The notes beneath the pieces were generated by a model that worked only from the letters and a program-made list of their open reading frames with translations, did no database searches and was not told where the DNA came from. Below are positions 1 through 10,000 of a DNA stretch of 64,000 nucleotides, one piece after another. The first letter of the stretch is position 1. Every line of letters starts with the position of its first letter. Both the position numbers and the translations under genes were made by a program. The stretch spans positions 62,001 to 126,000 of the forward strand of contig JADLCB010000021.1 in the NCBI GenBank assembly GCA_020847375.1, in the 5' to 3' direction. The stretch is from Phycisphaerales bacterium. Its GTDB lineage: Bacteria > Planctomycetota > Phycisphaerae > Tepidisphaerales > Tepidisphaeraceae.

Positions 1-641
1 AGCATGCGCTGATAGTGCGTCACCAGAACAATCGCCCGCTCCGGCCCGCGAAGGCTGTCCGCCCCGTGGCTGACAGTCTTCAGGGCGTCAATATCCAGCC
101 CCGAATCGGTCTCATCCATCAGCGCCAGAATCGGGTCCATGACCGCCATCTGGAAAATTTCGTTGCGCTTCTTTTCCCCGCCGCTGAAGCCTTCGTTGAC
201 TGCACGGTTCATGAAGCTCTTGTCCATGTGCAGAAGCTGCATCTTCTGTTTGACGATCTTGAGGAAATCCGGCGCGCTGATTTCCCGTTCGCCGCGATGC
301 GTCCGGACCGCGTTCACCGCCGCCCGCAGAAAATAACTGGTGCTGACACCGGGTATCTCCACCGGATACTGAAACGCAAGGAAAATACCTTCGCGTGCCC
401 GTTCTTCGGCCTTCAGCTCCAGCAGGTCCCTGCCTTGATAATGCACCGAACCCTCGGTCACTTCATATACCTCGCGCCCGGCCAGTACCTGCGCCAGCGT
501 GCTTTTACCCGAACCGTTTTTCCCCATGATGGCATGCACCTCACCTTTGTTGACGGTCAGGTTCACACCCTTGAGGATCACCTTGTCGCTACCGGCGACC
601 TTGGCATGAAGATTTTCGATGACGAGTAATGGTTCTGGCAT
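1..641 (-). CDS. sufC: SufC, Fe-S cluster assembly ATPase (partial, 3' end outside window)
   Basis: Reading leftward from an ATG at 641, the frame stays open to the window edge (213 codons), so about 40 C-terminal residues of a normal ~250-residue SufC are missing. The protein shows an ABC ATPase in order: Walker A GKNGSGKS near residue 39, a Q-loop in LAFQYPVEIPG, the signature SGGEKKR, and Walker B ending in LALMDETDSGLD. The FQYPVEIPGV stretch and the signature followed by KKRNE are typical of SufC rather than of transporters. SufC is the cytosolic ATPase of the SufBCD scaffold that builds Fe-S clusters. It follows sufB on the same strand after an 80-bp AT-rich gap, so one transcript is likely. 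No clear Shine-Dalgarno sequence precedes the ATG. Confidence 0.95.
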   Translation of the reverse strand, partial: MPEPLLVIENLHAKVAGSDKVILKGVNLTVNKGEVHAIMGKNGSGKSTLAQVLAGREVYEVTEGSVHYQGRDLLELKAEERAREGIFLAFQYPVEIPGVSTSYFLRAAVNAVRTHRGEREISAPDFLKIVKQKMQLLHMDKSFMNRAVNEGFSGGEKKRNEIFQMAVMDPILALMDETDSGLDIDALKTVSHGADSLRGPERAIVLVTHYQRM

Positions 642-651
642 GGCTTATTGA

Positions 652-672
652 TTGTTAATTGTTAATTGTTAA
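652..672. repeat. Three tandem TTGTTAA heptamers in the sufB-sufC gap
   Basis: Three perfect copies of the heptamer TTGTTAA lie head to tail between sufB and sufC, flanked by further AT-rich partial copies. The tract occupies the untranslated spacer just upstream of the sufC start. Its role is unknown; copy-number change by slippage is possible. Confidence 0.8.
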
Positions 673-721
673 TTATTGAATCCGATTTTATGAATCCGCA
701 GAATAAAAATGGCTGCGCCGG

Positions 722-2251
722 TCACCCGACCGATCCTTCCAGACTCACGCCCAGAAGTTTCTGCGCCTCAGCGGCGAATTCCATCGGCAGCTCACGGAAC
801 ACTTCCTTGCAAAAACCGTTGACGATCATGTTGACCGCGTCTTCCAGAGCAATCCCGCGCGTCTTGCAGTAGAACAACTGGTCGTCGCCGATCTTACTGG
901 TGCTGGCTTCGTGCTCCACTGTCGCGGTGGGGTTCTTGACATCAATATACGGCTCGGTATGCGCACCACACTGATTGCCCAGCAGCATCGAATCGCACTG
1001 CGTATAGTTACGGGCGTTGTCCGCGCCCTTGAGCACCTTCACCAATCCGCGATAGGTGTTTTGGCCGTGGCCAGCACTGATGCCCTTGGAGACGATCGTC
1101 GATCGGGTGTTTTTACCGATGTGGATCATCTTCGTGCCGGTATCCGCCTGCTGATAGTGGTGCGTCAGCGCCACAGAATAAAATTCGCCCACACTGTTAT
1201 CCCCCTGCAGAATGCACGAGGGATATTTCCAGGTGATGGCAGAACCCGTTTCAACCTGCGTCCAGGTAATCTTGCTGTTGGCGCCGCGGCAGATACCGCG
1301 TTTGGTAACGAAGTTATAAATTCCGCCCTTGCCCGTCCCTGGATCACCCGGATACCAGTTCTGCACCGTGCTGTACTTGATCGTGGCGTTTTCCATCGCC
1401 ACCAGCTCCACCACCGCGGCATGCAGTTGATGTTCATCGCGCATCGGTGCCGTGCACCCTTCAAGATAGCTCACCTGGGCACCGGCATCAGCAATCAGCA
1501 GCGTGCGCTCAAACTGCCCGCTCTTGGCAGCGTTCATGCGGAAATACGTGCTCAACTCCATCGGACAACGCACGCCCGGCGGAATGTAGGCAAAGCTGCC
1601 ATCGCTGAAAACCGCGCTGTTGAGCGTGGCGAAAAAGTTGTCGCTGTACGGAACAACCGAACCCAGATACTTGCGCACCAGTTCCGGATGATTCTTAACG
1701 GCTGATGAAAAACTGCAGAAAATAATCCCGCGCTCCGCCAGCTCCTTCTGGAATGTCGTCTTGACCGAGACCGAGTCAAATACTGCATCAACCGCGACCT
1801 GGGTCTGTCCACCCGGCGCCGATGCGTCATGCCCGTTACCGTTGTCCTGATGAGCTGGCGACGATTCTTCCTCGTCTTCCACACCCAGAAGTTTTTTTCG
1901 TTCGTGAATCGGAACGCCCAGCTTTTCATACACCGCCAGCAATTCAGGATCCACCTCATCCAGCGATTTGTACTTCGCCTTGGGGGCGGAATAATAAACC
2001 TGATCCTGGTAATCAATCGGCGGATATTTGTGCTTGCCCCAATGATGCGGCTCGGTCATTGTCAACCAGTGACGATACGCCTTGAGTCGCCATTCCAGCA
2101 GCCATTCCGGCTCTCCCTTTTTGGCTGAAATAAACCGTACGGTATCTTCGCAAAGACCTGGCGGAGCCGAGTCTGCCTCGATATTCGAGACAAAACCCCA
2201 CTTGTACTCGCGGTTAGCCAGTTGTTCGAGTTCCTGGTCGGTTGTAGTCAT
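722..2251 (-). CDS. sufB: SufB, Fe-S cluster scaffold protein
   Basis: A 509-residue protein of the SufB/SufD family, the scaffold subunit that pairs with SufC and SufD in the cytosol. The second half holds the family beta-helix core. Recognisable stretches are [19 protein letters not shown], the segment with [11 protein letters not shown] containing the cysteine conserved in SufB, and [18 protein letters not shown] near the C-terminus. The length is slightly above the usual 465-495 residues. The excess includes a low-complexity Glu/Ser/Asn/Gly/His-rich linker at about residues 125-150, which looks disordered. The ATG at 2251 lies about 40 nt downstream of a good promoter-like sequence (2297-2325). 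The gene leads directly toward sufC, and an A-type carrier gene lies upstream on the same strand. Confidence 0.96.
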   Translation of the reverse strand: MTTTDQELEQLANREYKWGFVSNIEADSAPPGLCEDTVRFISAKKGEPEWLLEWRLKAYRHWLTMTEPHHWGKHKYPPIDYQDQVYYSAPKAKYKSLDEVDPELLAVYEKLGVPIHERKKLLGVEDEEESSPAHQDNGNGHDASAPGGQTQVAVDAVFDSVSVKTTFQKELAERGIIFCSFSSAVKNHPELVRKYLGSVVPYSDNFFATLNSAVFSDGSFAYIPPGVRCPMELSTYFRMNAAKSGQFERTLLIADAGAQVSYLEGCTAPMRDEHQLHAAVVELVAMENATIKYSTVQNWYPGDPGTGKGGIYNFVTKRGICRGANSKITWTQVETGSAITWKYPSCILQGDNSVGEFYSVALTHHYQQADTGTKMIHIGKNTRSTIVSKGISAGHGQNTYRGLVKVLKGADNARNYTQCDSMLLGNQCGAHTEPYIDVKNPTATVEHEASTSKIGDDQLFYCKTRGIALEDAVNMIVNGFCKEVFRELPMEFAAEAQKLLGVSLEGSVG

Positions 2252-2296
2252 TGTTCAAAATCCGCAAAAAATCAATGAAAATTGCGTAAGCCAGCT

Positions 2297-2325
2297 ATCA
2301 TAGGCCGGCTGAGAGACAGTCTCAA
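2297..2325 (-). promoter_or_regulatory. Sigma70-type promoter of sufB with overlapping inverted repeat
   Basis: On the minus strand TTGAGA and TATGAT are separated by exactly 17 nt; each hexamer differs from consensus at one base. The predicted start is about 40 nt before the sufB ATG. The inverted repeat GAGAC-T-GTCTC overlaps the -35 element and could be an operator. No regulator gene is visible nearby. Confidence 0.65.
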
Positions 2326-2492
2326 CTTGACTCGGAAAAATTCGCGTCCGCGTCATGGCGCCATCTAGTTTTTCACTGGGGAGAAACCGCCGAACGCGAT
2401 CTCATTGGCGATGCGCAACCGCCCCTTGTCGCTCGCCAAACAAGCCAGCGCCGGCCATCCAACAGACCATGATTTTGGAAATTTTACCGCTT

Positions 2493-2828
2493 TTACGCAG
2501 TAAAACTGCTTCCGCACCCGCAGGTGCTGGTGGCGTTGGGATTTTTGAAAACAAACCCCCGGCCCATCACTTCATCCCGGAAATCAATTTCCACACCATC
2601 GAGGTATAGATAGGATTTCATATCCACCAGAATCTTGATCCCGTTGCTCTCCATTTCCTCATCCATTTCCCCCTTGGCTTCTTCTGAAAGATCGAGCAAA
2701 TAGCTGAAACCGGAACACCCGCCGCCTTTGACGCCGACGCGCAGTTTCGCTTTGCCGTCATCCAAGCTTTGTTCGCGAATAATGTCTCTGATTTCCTTGG
2801 CAGCAGTTTCGGTCAGTACAACGGGCAT
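2493..2828 (-). CDS. A-type Fe-S carrier protein (HesB/IscA/ErpA family)
   Basis: A 111-residue protein covering the whole HesB/IscA fold. The three ligand cysteines are present: Cys38 in GGGCSGFSY and Cys103/Cys105 in the C-terminal STCGCGSSF. Such proteins receive [2Fe-2S] or [4Fe-4S] clusters from the scaffold and pass them to apo-enzymes in the cytosol. The start is supported by AAGGAG seven bases before the ATG. It lies upstream of sufB on the same strand with a 241-bp gap that contains a separate sufB promoter, so it is probably its own transcription unit within a Suf neighbourhood. Whether it is SufA, IscA or ErpA cannot be settled from sequence alone. Confidence 0.93.
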   Translation of the reverse strand: MPVVLTETAAKEIRDIIREQSLDDGKAKLRVGVKGGGCSGFSYLLDLSEEAKGEMDEEMESNGIKILVDMKSYLYLDGVEIDFRDEVMGRGFVFKNPNATSTCGCGSSFTA

Positions 2829-3674
2829 AGAAAGCTCCTTAATCGTTCGTTCAGCCTCTACATCTTCTGGCTGTGCCAGTAAGTATAAGTCACTAAAATT
2901 ACGGATTCCACCGCAAAAGGTTCAAAACTATTTTTTAACCGCTCCAGTTTCCGAAAACCACCGGAGGCAACAAAACCCCACAGCGGAATGTTTTTATATT
3001 GCTCGAAACTTGCGTCCGATAATAATTTTCGTCTGTTAACCGTTTGTCCGATAACAAAATCCTGTCATAACCCCAACCCCTTTCCCGTCTTATTAAGGCC
3101 GGTTTTCCCCCACAATTTGCCTTGATTGACTTTATTAGCCATGAAATAAGTAGCCAGCATGGGTCGTGAGCCGATCTTTTAGTTCTACGACTGCTCAAGG
3201 AACTCAGGGCAAATTTGGCGATGGAGTCGCCGGTCAGATCGAAGATGCCTGATCCGCATCTGCTCCTTTACCGAGAGGTATCCCATGACCTGCTTACCCA
3301 CCTGGATTTTGTCGAGTCTGGCCCAAGTTGGCATTTTTGCCGCCGCCGCCGTTGCATTGGGTTTCGGTATTCTTGGCCTGCGGTAATCGCCCGCTGGCAG
3401 TATTTCGTTGACAACATCTCTATATTCTCCCCCCCCCACCTTGCACGTTTTGATTGCCAAATGCGCACGTTGGGCGGAATTTTTCAGCAAAATAGTTTTG
3501 CCCTAGCCCCATTGTCGTGTGCCCGCGATGGTAGGTGCGCGCACCGGTGCTTGCAGTACTTGGCCGGATTCAATGGAATAAGTCAGCCCCTCGGCGTAAT
3601 TGCCCACCCTGATCTGGCGCTCAGCGCACTGATCCAGCATTTGCCCCGGTCATATCCGCGCCAAAATCAACGGT
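2829..3674. other. Long gene-poor spacer between the carrier gene and gmd
   Basis: About 850 bp with no convincing long gene. Open frames occur on both strands but lack family features. It contains a 9-base C run at 3429-3437 and one short hydrophobic ORF with a plausible ribosome binding site (3285-3386). The left third is AT-richer than the surroundings. I see no tRNA-like fold. Confidence 0.6.
3285..3386 (+). CDS. Candidate 33-residue hydrophobic peptide
   Basis: An ATG preceded by GAGAGG at six bases opens a 33-codon frame ending in TAA. After a short N-terminus the peptide is one hydrophobic segment (residues 8-31) rich in Ala, Gly, Leu and Ile, ending in Arg, so it would fit as a single membrane-spanning peptide. 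It is too short for family assignment. It could be a small membrane protein, a toxin-like peptide, or chance. It stands alone in a gene-poor spacer, with no partner gene identified. Confidence 0.3.
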   Translation: MTCLPTWILSSLAQVGIFAAAAVALGFGILGLR

Positions 3675-4721
3675 TCAAGCCGGATGCTGGTCATCGGACA
3701 AGCCCGATTCCTTCAGCAACTGCTCGCGTTTGGCCAGTTTCATATCCGCATCGGTCATCATCTTGGCCAGCGCCTTGAAGGTTACCCGCGGCTTCCACCC
3801 CAATTTTTGCGCGGCCTTGGTCGGATCGCCCAGCAGCAGATCCACTTCCGCCGGTCGGAAATAGCGCGGATCAACTTCAACATACTTCTGCCAGTCCAGC
3901 TCCAGATAACCGAACACCTCGGCTAAAAACTCGCGCACACTATGCGTCTGACCTGTTGCCACCACATAGTCCTCAGCCTGTTCCTGCTGCATCATCAACC
4001 ACATCGCCTCGACATAATCACCAGCAAAACCCCAGTCGCGCTTGGCATCCAGATTACCCATGTACAGTTTGTCCTGCAGGCCTTGCTTGATGCGCGTGGC
4101 AGCCCGGGTGATCTTGCGCGTTACAAACGTCTCGCCGCGCCGCGGGCTTTCGTGGTTGAACAAAATCCCATTGCAGGCAAACATGTTGTACGACTCGCGA
4201 TAATTCACCGTCTGCCAGAAGCTGTAGACCTTGGCACAGGCGTAGGGCGAGCGCGGATAAAACGGCGTCTTTTCCGATTGGGGCGTCTCCACCACCTTGC
4301 CATACATTTCCGAACTGCTGGCTTGGTAAAACCGCACCGGCTTGCCCGTATCGCGGATCGCCTCCAGCAGATGGATTGTTCCCAGCGCATCCGACTGCAC
4401 CGTATAAATTGGCTGATCAAAACTCACCCGCACGTGCGACTGGGCACCAAGATTATAGATTTCATCCGGCATGACGCGCGTCAGCACTTCGCGCAGCCCC
4501 AGTCCGTCCACCAGATCGCCGTAATGCAAAAACAACCGCGGATCCGGATCATGCGGATCACGATACAGATGCTCGATGCGCGTCGTATTGAACGATGAGC
4601 TGCGCCGGGTAATCCCGTGAACTTCATACCCCTTGTTCAGCAGAAACTCCGCCAGGTACGAACCATCCTGCCCCGTGATACCGGTAATCAGCGCTTTTTT
4701 TCGTCCTGAATGCGATGCCAT
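3675..4721 (-). CDS. gmd: GDP-mannose 4,6-dehydratase
   Basis: A 348-residue extended SDR enzyme, the normal Gmd length. It converts GDP-D-mannose to GDP-4-keto-6-deoxy-mannose, the precursor of GDP-fucose, GDP-rhamnose and related sugars, in the cytosol using NADP. The N-terminus carries the nucleotide-binding [29 protein letters not shown] and NLGAQSHV follow in Gmd order. The active-site tyrosine and lysine lie in [12 protein letters not shown] (YxxxK). [16 protein letters not shown] is a Gmd signature. GAAGGA precedes the ATG. The second GDP-fucose enzyme (Fcl/WcaG) is not next to it, so the end product is uncertain. A fucose salvage enzyme is encoded near 22-25 kb. Confidence 0.97.
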   Translation of the reverse strand: MASHSGRKKALITGITGQDGSYLAEFLLNKGYEVHGITRRSSSFNTTRIEHLYRDPHDPDPRLFLHYGDLVDGLGLREVLTRVMPDEIYNLGAQSHVRVSFDQPIYTVQSDALGTIHLLEAIRDTGKPVRFYQASSSEMYGKVVETPQSEKTPFYPRSPYACAKVYSFWQTVNYRESYNMFACNGILFNHESPRRGETFVTRKITRAATRIKQGLQDKLYMGNLDAKRDWGFAGDYVEAMWLMMQQEQAEDYVVATGQTHSVREFLAEVFGYLELDWQKYVEVDPRYFRPAEVDLLLGDPTKAAQKLGWKPRVTFKALAKMMTDADMKLAKREQLLKESGLSDDQHPA

Positions 4722-5124
4722 GAAACCATTCCTTCAATGGGTCTGTAAAATGCCAGCCGTGCAAGAATTATCGACCGCCGGCACCATCAAGTTAACGCCC
4801 GATCAACACAGGGCTTATCAATCATTTCGGCTTAACCCCAGCCTCAACTTATACAATTTAGCTTCGGATTTCATGCAATCGGTACCGCAAGCATCGCGCA
4901 AAAATTGCCGCACCGCTAAAATGCACCGCCCGGTTGTCCGCCGATGGAATTGCGTCCCATTAGCTCAAATAGAAATGTCACTCTGAAATTGGGATGCTGC
5001 AAAGTGTGGCAATGGCCGTCGGATACACCCCAAAAAAGCAGATCCGCCCAAGAACACCGGCTGTTTGATTCAAGGTGCCGTTCAGCGAATTATGATGTCA
5101 CCGTTATTGACCGAAAAGGTCGAT
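4722..5124. other. Spacer upstream of gmd
   Basis: About 400 bp without a supported gene. It must hold the gmd promoter and the 3' end of the glycosidase transcript, but I found no pair of promoter hexamers with good spacing and only a weak 4-bp hairpin just after the glycosidase stop codon. Confidence 0.5.
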
Positions 5125-6639
5125 TTATTGCGACTTTCCCGGTTGAACCTTGAGCAGGACGATGCTGGCGCTGGGAATATGAAGGGTAAAATTGGCAGCG
5201 TCGAACCCGGGCAGCGGCTGATCAGCCCAACGGGCGTTGATGGTCCACAGGCGCGTATCGGCCCCGCTGCTTAAAGTTGAGAGCGTGGCGGTGGCAGCAT
5301 TCAGCCCGTCCAGCGACAGGTCGATATCCCTGGACGAATCGTTGTTAAAGTTAAGACCCCAAATGAAAATTTGTCCCGTTTGGCTGTCGCGTGTCGTATA
5401 GAGGCGCAGGTTGTTGGCATCATCGATGTGGCTGTTGAGCAGCGTATCTCCCAGACACTCCTCCAATTTCAGCCACGCTCGGACAGCAGGCCCCGGTTCA
5501 GTCGTGACCTTTTGATCGTTGATCAGATTTCCCCAGTAGTTGGCGCCGGCGACGCTCAACTGGGCGAAGGTGAAAATCGACTCGGCAAACCCCATCGCCT
5601 GATACATGGAAGGATAGTTGTACTTCCAGCTCATGACGTTCCATTCCGTCAAAAAGAATTCCACCTGATCCGGATCACGACCGGCCTTGATAAAAGCCTG
5701 CCGCTGCAATTCGTGCCTCTTGATCAACTTGGTCCGCACATCACGCAAAAACTTCTGCATCTTTTCGATCTGTTCGGGCGTCCCATTGGAGTGATAATGC
5801 CGCCCCAGATCGTCATACGGATGATAACCCCAGAAATCGATGACTGCCTCGTGATCGTTGAGCAGCGGCATGGCGTTCTCAGGGACGGAGTCGAGCATGG
5901 CCGGGCCAACTTTGATCGTTGGATCCACCTTCTTCATGGCGGCGGTAATGGTCTTGTATCGGTGGATATATTCAGCGATGGGCTTGCCGGGCAGGTGCGG
6001 GGGCAACTCTTCCGGATCGTCGGTAAACTCAAAATCCTGGATGGCGATTTCCGGTTCGTTGCCGATCTCCCAATACTTGATCCGGGGAAGCGGCGCTTCG
6101 CCCGGGTCGGGCAGTTTGGGCGAGCTGGACCACTTGCTCCAGTCGATTCGCGCGAGAATGGCCCGATCCTCATCATTCTGCGGGCCGTTGGGAATAATGA
6201 AATTAACGTAGCGCACCCATTGGCTAGCCAGTTGAAGCAACGGATCAAACGAGGTGTCGAGATATTGAAAGTCAACATAACCAACGCCCGTTCCGGTTCC
6301 CCGAACATTGACGGTGATCATCCCGCGGCACTGCGCATCACGCAGCGCCCGAAGAAAATCGATCGTGGGATGGTGGCTGCCCCCGGTGCAATCCTGCCAA
6401 TTGAACGTATCGGCGAACAGCCCCCCCGCCACACCGCGCGCCAGGGTCCGGGGAGGAAGTTTCAGCGCTGCCGATTGAATATCGGGCAGATCCCAATTCG
6501 TGCCGATGATTTCGCGGTGGATGGGAGTACCTGTTGCGCCCGCGTCAATCACCACGCGCGCGGGGGAGGAATCAGCCCGCGTAACACCGTTGAGCAATGC
6601 AATCGCACCCAACAACAGACCAACCAGTGATTTATTCAC
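5125..6639 (-). CDS. Secreted clan GH-A glycoside hydrolase (GH39/GH51-like)
   Basis: About 504 residues with an N-terminal signal sequence (hydrophobic LVGLLLGAIALLNG, then TRADSS). The body looks like a (beta/alpha)8 glycosidase of clan GH-A. YWEIGNEPE gives the usual Asn-Glu acid/base pair and FFLTEWNVMSW a candidate nucleophile glutamate about 150 residues later. The C-terminal ~110 residues look like the beta-sandwich seen in arabinofuranosidases and xylosidases. The substrate cannot be read from sequence. Start choice: the GTG at 6639 has GGGAGG just upstream; an in-frame ATG at 6651 has no ribosome binding site, and the GGGAGG would then lie inside the gene. It is divergent from the AsmA-like gene and lies upstream of gmd on the same strand. 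Confidence 0.8.
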   Translation of the reverse strand: MNKSLVGLLLGAIALLNGVTRADSSPARVVIDAGATGTPIHREIIGTNWDLPDIQSAALKLPPRTLARGVAGGLFADTFNWQDCTGGSHHPTIDFLRALRDAQCRGMITVNVRGTGTGVGYVDFQYLDTSFDPLLQLASQWVRYVNFIIPNGPQNDEDRAILARIDWSKWSSSPKLPDPGEAPLPRIKYWEIGNEPEIAIQDFEFTDDPEELPPHLPGKPIAEYIHRYKTITAAMKKVDPTIKVGPAMLDSVPENAMPLLNDHEAVIDFWGYHPYDDLGRHYHSNGTPEQIEKMQKFLRDVRTKLIKRHELQRQAFIKAGRDPDQVEFFLTEWNVMSWKYNYPSMYQAMGFAESIFTFAQLSVAGANYWGNLINDQKVTTEPGPAVRAWLKLEECLGDTLLNSHIDDANNLRLYTTRDSQTGQIFIWGLNFNNDSSRDIDLSLDGLNAATATLSTLSSGADTRLWTINARWADQPLPGFDAANFTLHIPSASIVLLKVQPGKSQ

Positions 6640-6651
6640 AGCGCCTCCCAT

Positions 6652-7069
6652 TAGTAATTTGTACTAACATCGTCCCGCGCACAAACTGAGTCATTTGTCG
6701 TGATAACCGCCCTTTCGGTCGGCAACTCATACGACTGTTTTATTTTACCGGCTGATGACGAGCAAGGCCAAATCAACATGGCAGCGCGCCCTGATCTTGG
6801 CGCCAGTTGCTTCCACGACCCCGTCCCATCACTTACCCACCCCGACCTGGCCGCGCCATGTTCGCTCCAACGCCAACGGCGGGCAGAAAGTGACTCAGCC
6901 GATTGGCATCGTGATAGTGCAAAGACCCTGGCCACGGAAAAAGGTTTGTCAACAAAATCTTCTGCCGTTCATTCACTGACTTAAAACGGGTAAGATCGAT
7001 AACTGACCTTTATCATCCAGACTTGTCTAACTTCATGTAATTGACATTGCCCAAGCGGATAATCTGAAA
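6652..7069. other. Divergent spacer between glycosidase and AsmA-like gene
   Basis: About 420 bp between two divergently transcribed genes. Short frames exist on both strands but none has family features or a good start. A TTGACA occurs on each strand, but neither has a matching -10 at 16-18 nt, so I do not call promoters here. Confidence 0.5.
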
Positions 7070-10000
7070 ATGGCTGACCAATCAACGCAATCTTCTTCAT
7101 CTGATGCTCGTCCCCCGGCCCGCCCGGATAATTCTGCGCCAAAAAGCAAACCGCGCTGGCGACGCCTGCGGTTGACGCTTTACATCGTTGCCTCACTGGT
7201 GTGGCTGGCTGTTGTAGCGGTAATAATGGCCCCATCATTGGCCAGCTCGAGCTGGGCACGGCGGCTTATTTTGCAAAAGGTCAGTACTGAACTCAATGGC
7301 ACGGTGACTGCTACCGACTGGTCGCTGGGCTGGACCACCCCCATCACCGTTAATCAGCTCATTGTAAAAGATTCTGCTGGTCACGAGATTTTTGCAGCCG
7401 ATTCAGTCCAGACTGAACTAACGCTCCTGAGCGCAATCCGATCCAACTTTGATCTGGGCAATGTTGTGATCGACGGTGTGCGCATCAATCTCATCCGCCA
7501 CGCCAGCGGCGAAACCAACCTCCAGCAAATCATCAAATCCGAACCAGCAACAACCACCAAACCGTCCGCTGAACCCGGACGCCTGCCCGATGTTCGCGGC
7601 ACCATCACTTTGCGCAATATCAGCGGTGTCGTCCATGACGAAGCAACCAACCAGTCGGCTTCGTTCGATTTGTCCGGTGAAATCAAAATCCCCGGCATCA
7701 ACGACGTCATCACCAACAATCTTCAGCTCACCACGCGCCTCAACGATGCACCGGCTGGTACGATGAACATCAGCGGTTCTGCCCGCATCGCCAAAGACAA
7801 TCTGCTTAATATCGATCTGTCCCAGCTCCAGCAAAATCTGCAATTCGATAACCTTGACGCTGCCTCACTGGCGCTATTGCTTCCGGCTGACAGTGGCATC
7901 ACGCATCTGGCTGGCATTTTTCAAGGTCAACTTCAACTGCAAGGTCAAAGCGCCGCTGCCACGGCATCGGGCACGATCAAAGCGCGCAATTTCGCCATCA
8001 GCACCCCTGCACTGCAAGGCGACACCTTCACCAGCAGCGCCCTGCTCATCAATCTCCCCACGACGCAGCTCACCCTGCCATCAGCCGACCAACCGCTGGA
8101 TCAGGCGCGCATTCGCCTGGGCGATTCCAGTCAATCCGAGCAGGCGCTGACCATCCAGCTCGATCAGGGCACGGTTCGTCTCTCGGCGGATACCACTCTG
8201 GCTGCCTTGAGCCGACTGGCCGCCAATGACACCCCGGCCTCAACCGGTCATCTCGCCGCCGCCGCCACGTTTGACCTCGGCGCTCTGGCGCAACAATTAC
8301 CGAATCTCCTGCATCTCAATCAAGATTTGACCAATCTCACCGGTCAGCTCGATCTCAACGCCCGTCTGACTTTGGAACCCACCCAGGCTAAACCAACCGT
8401 CCAACTATCCATCCAGAATGTCACGGCACTGAACACCCGCACCCAGCAGCGTGTTCAGCTCGATCCGGTGAAACTGGATATGGCGGCATTGATCCTGGGT
8501 GGCAAAGGCCCCCTGCCTGATCTGCGCGATATTAAAATCAATCTGACCAGTGGTTTTGCCACCGCCGATATTGCCGGATCTGATCTGGGCAGCATCAACG
8601 GCGTCATCCACGGCACTTATGATGCGCTGCAGCGGCAACTCAGCCAGTTTGTTGATTTCGGCGCGGTGCAACTGGCGGGCGGTTTCGATATCCGACTCAA
8701 TACCAACGGCGATCTGACCAGCCCGGGCGGAACCAGCGCCGCCCGCGTAACGGTCAACCTCACCGACTTGACCATCACCGGTTTGCATGATCTGCCCCCG
8801 ATTCAGAAACAGCGTCTGCAATTCGGGTTTGCCGGTCAGTTGCGCCGTGGTCAGACAGGCCAGGCCCCATTGCAATCCATTGAAAATCTCGACCTCACCC
8901 TGCAGGCGGGTCAGCAGGATCAGCCCTGGCTCGATCTCAACCTCGTCAGCGACGCCGTTGAACTTCTCCCCGATACCCAACTGCAACTTCCGTTCAAACT
9001 CGTTCGCTTTGATCTGCGCAAAATGAATCTCGATCTCGTGACCGCCAGCCAGCAGGTCAGTGCCATCGCTCAGATCCTCAAACAACGTCAAATCGACCTG
9101 AACCGCGGTTCTGTCACCCTGGCTGCCGCCGGCAGTCTTGATCGTGATCTCCTGACACTCAGTAATTTCGATTTCTCGACCCACCAGCTTGACGTTATGC
9201 AAAAACGTCAGCCCATTACTGACAACCTCAACCTCAGTTTCAATCTGGCTGGGCAGATCGGGCTGCATCAGAATGCTGTGACCGTCGATCTTTCGCGTCT
9301 GAATCTCACCGAGCCGCGCAATTTCATCGCGTTGAAAAAAACCAGTGGTGGGACGCTGAATTTCGCCCTGCCGGCCAGCGGCGGATTTTCCGGGCGCGGC
9401 CAGGTGCAACTGGCACTCAGCCTCCCCTTTATCAGCAGCATGGCTGTTGCCCTGCAGGATTCGCCTGATGAACTCAATGCACTGACACGGGTGCGCCGCG
9501 GGTTCCTCGATCTGACCATCGACCTGAACCAATCCCAACCACAAGCCCCGACCGATGTTTCCCTGGCCGCCAATATCCGCAACCTTCTGTTGGGCACCAC
9601 CGCCAGCCAGACGCTTGATCTTCAGGATGTTTCGCTGAACGCGGCTGCTTCAATCGCAGCCGATCAGTCGCTGCTTAAGCTGTCCAAAATCGATCTCACA
9701 AGCATTTTCGGCAAGGTTAATCTTTCCGACACCGCCGTCGATCTCAAAGCCGTCAACCCGCAACAGATGCTGCGCTCAGCCACTTTCGCGGTTGATCTGC
9801 CTGATCTTGGTCGTCTCTGGTCCATCTACCAGACGCTGGTTCCCGCTGCTGGACAAGCGCCTGACGCCTTGGCAACCGCCAGCGCTGATCAACCAACTCT
9901 GCCCCCGTTGCGCGTTGACCGTGGTCAGTTGCAACTGTCCGGGCAAGTGCAAACGCAGAACGACACAACCACCATCAACATCAGTAAACTGGCGACAACG

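Noticed and set aside
15-629. A rightward 204-codon frame at the left edge
   Set aside because: It lies antisense to sufC, whose Walker and signature motifs are unmistakable.
3215-3778. A 187-codon rightward frame in the spacer before gmd
   Set aside because: It overlaps the gmd 3' end antisense, has no ribosome binding site or family features, and shows erratic composition.
6651-6984. Overlapping ~90-codon frames on both strands upstream of the AsmA-like gene
   Set aside because: They overlap each other on opposite strands with no start signal and Trp/Arg/Pro-rich translations typical of noncoding DNA.
7040-7070. TTGACA followed by GATAAT before the AsmA-like gene
   Set aside because: The hexamers are only 11 nt apart, which does not make a working sigma70 promoter.
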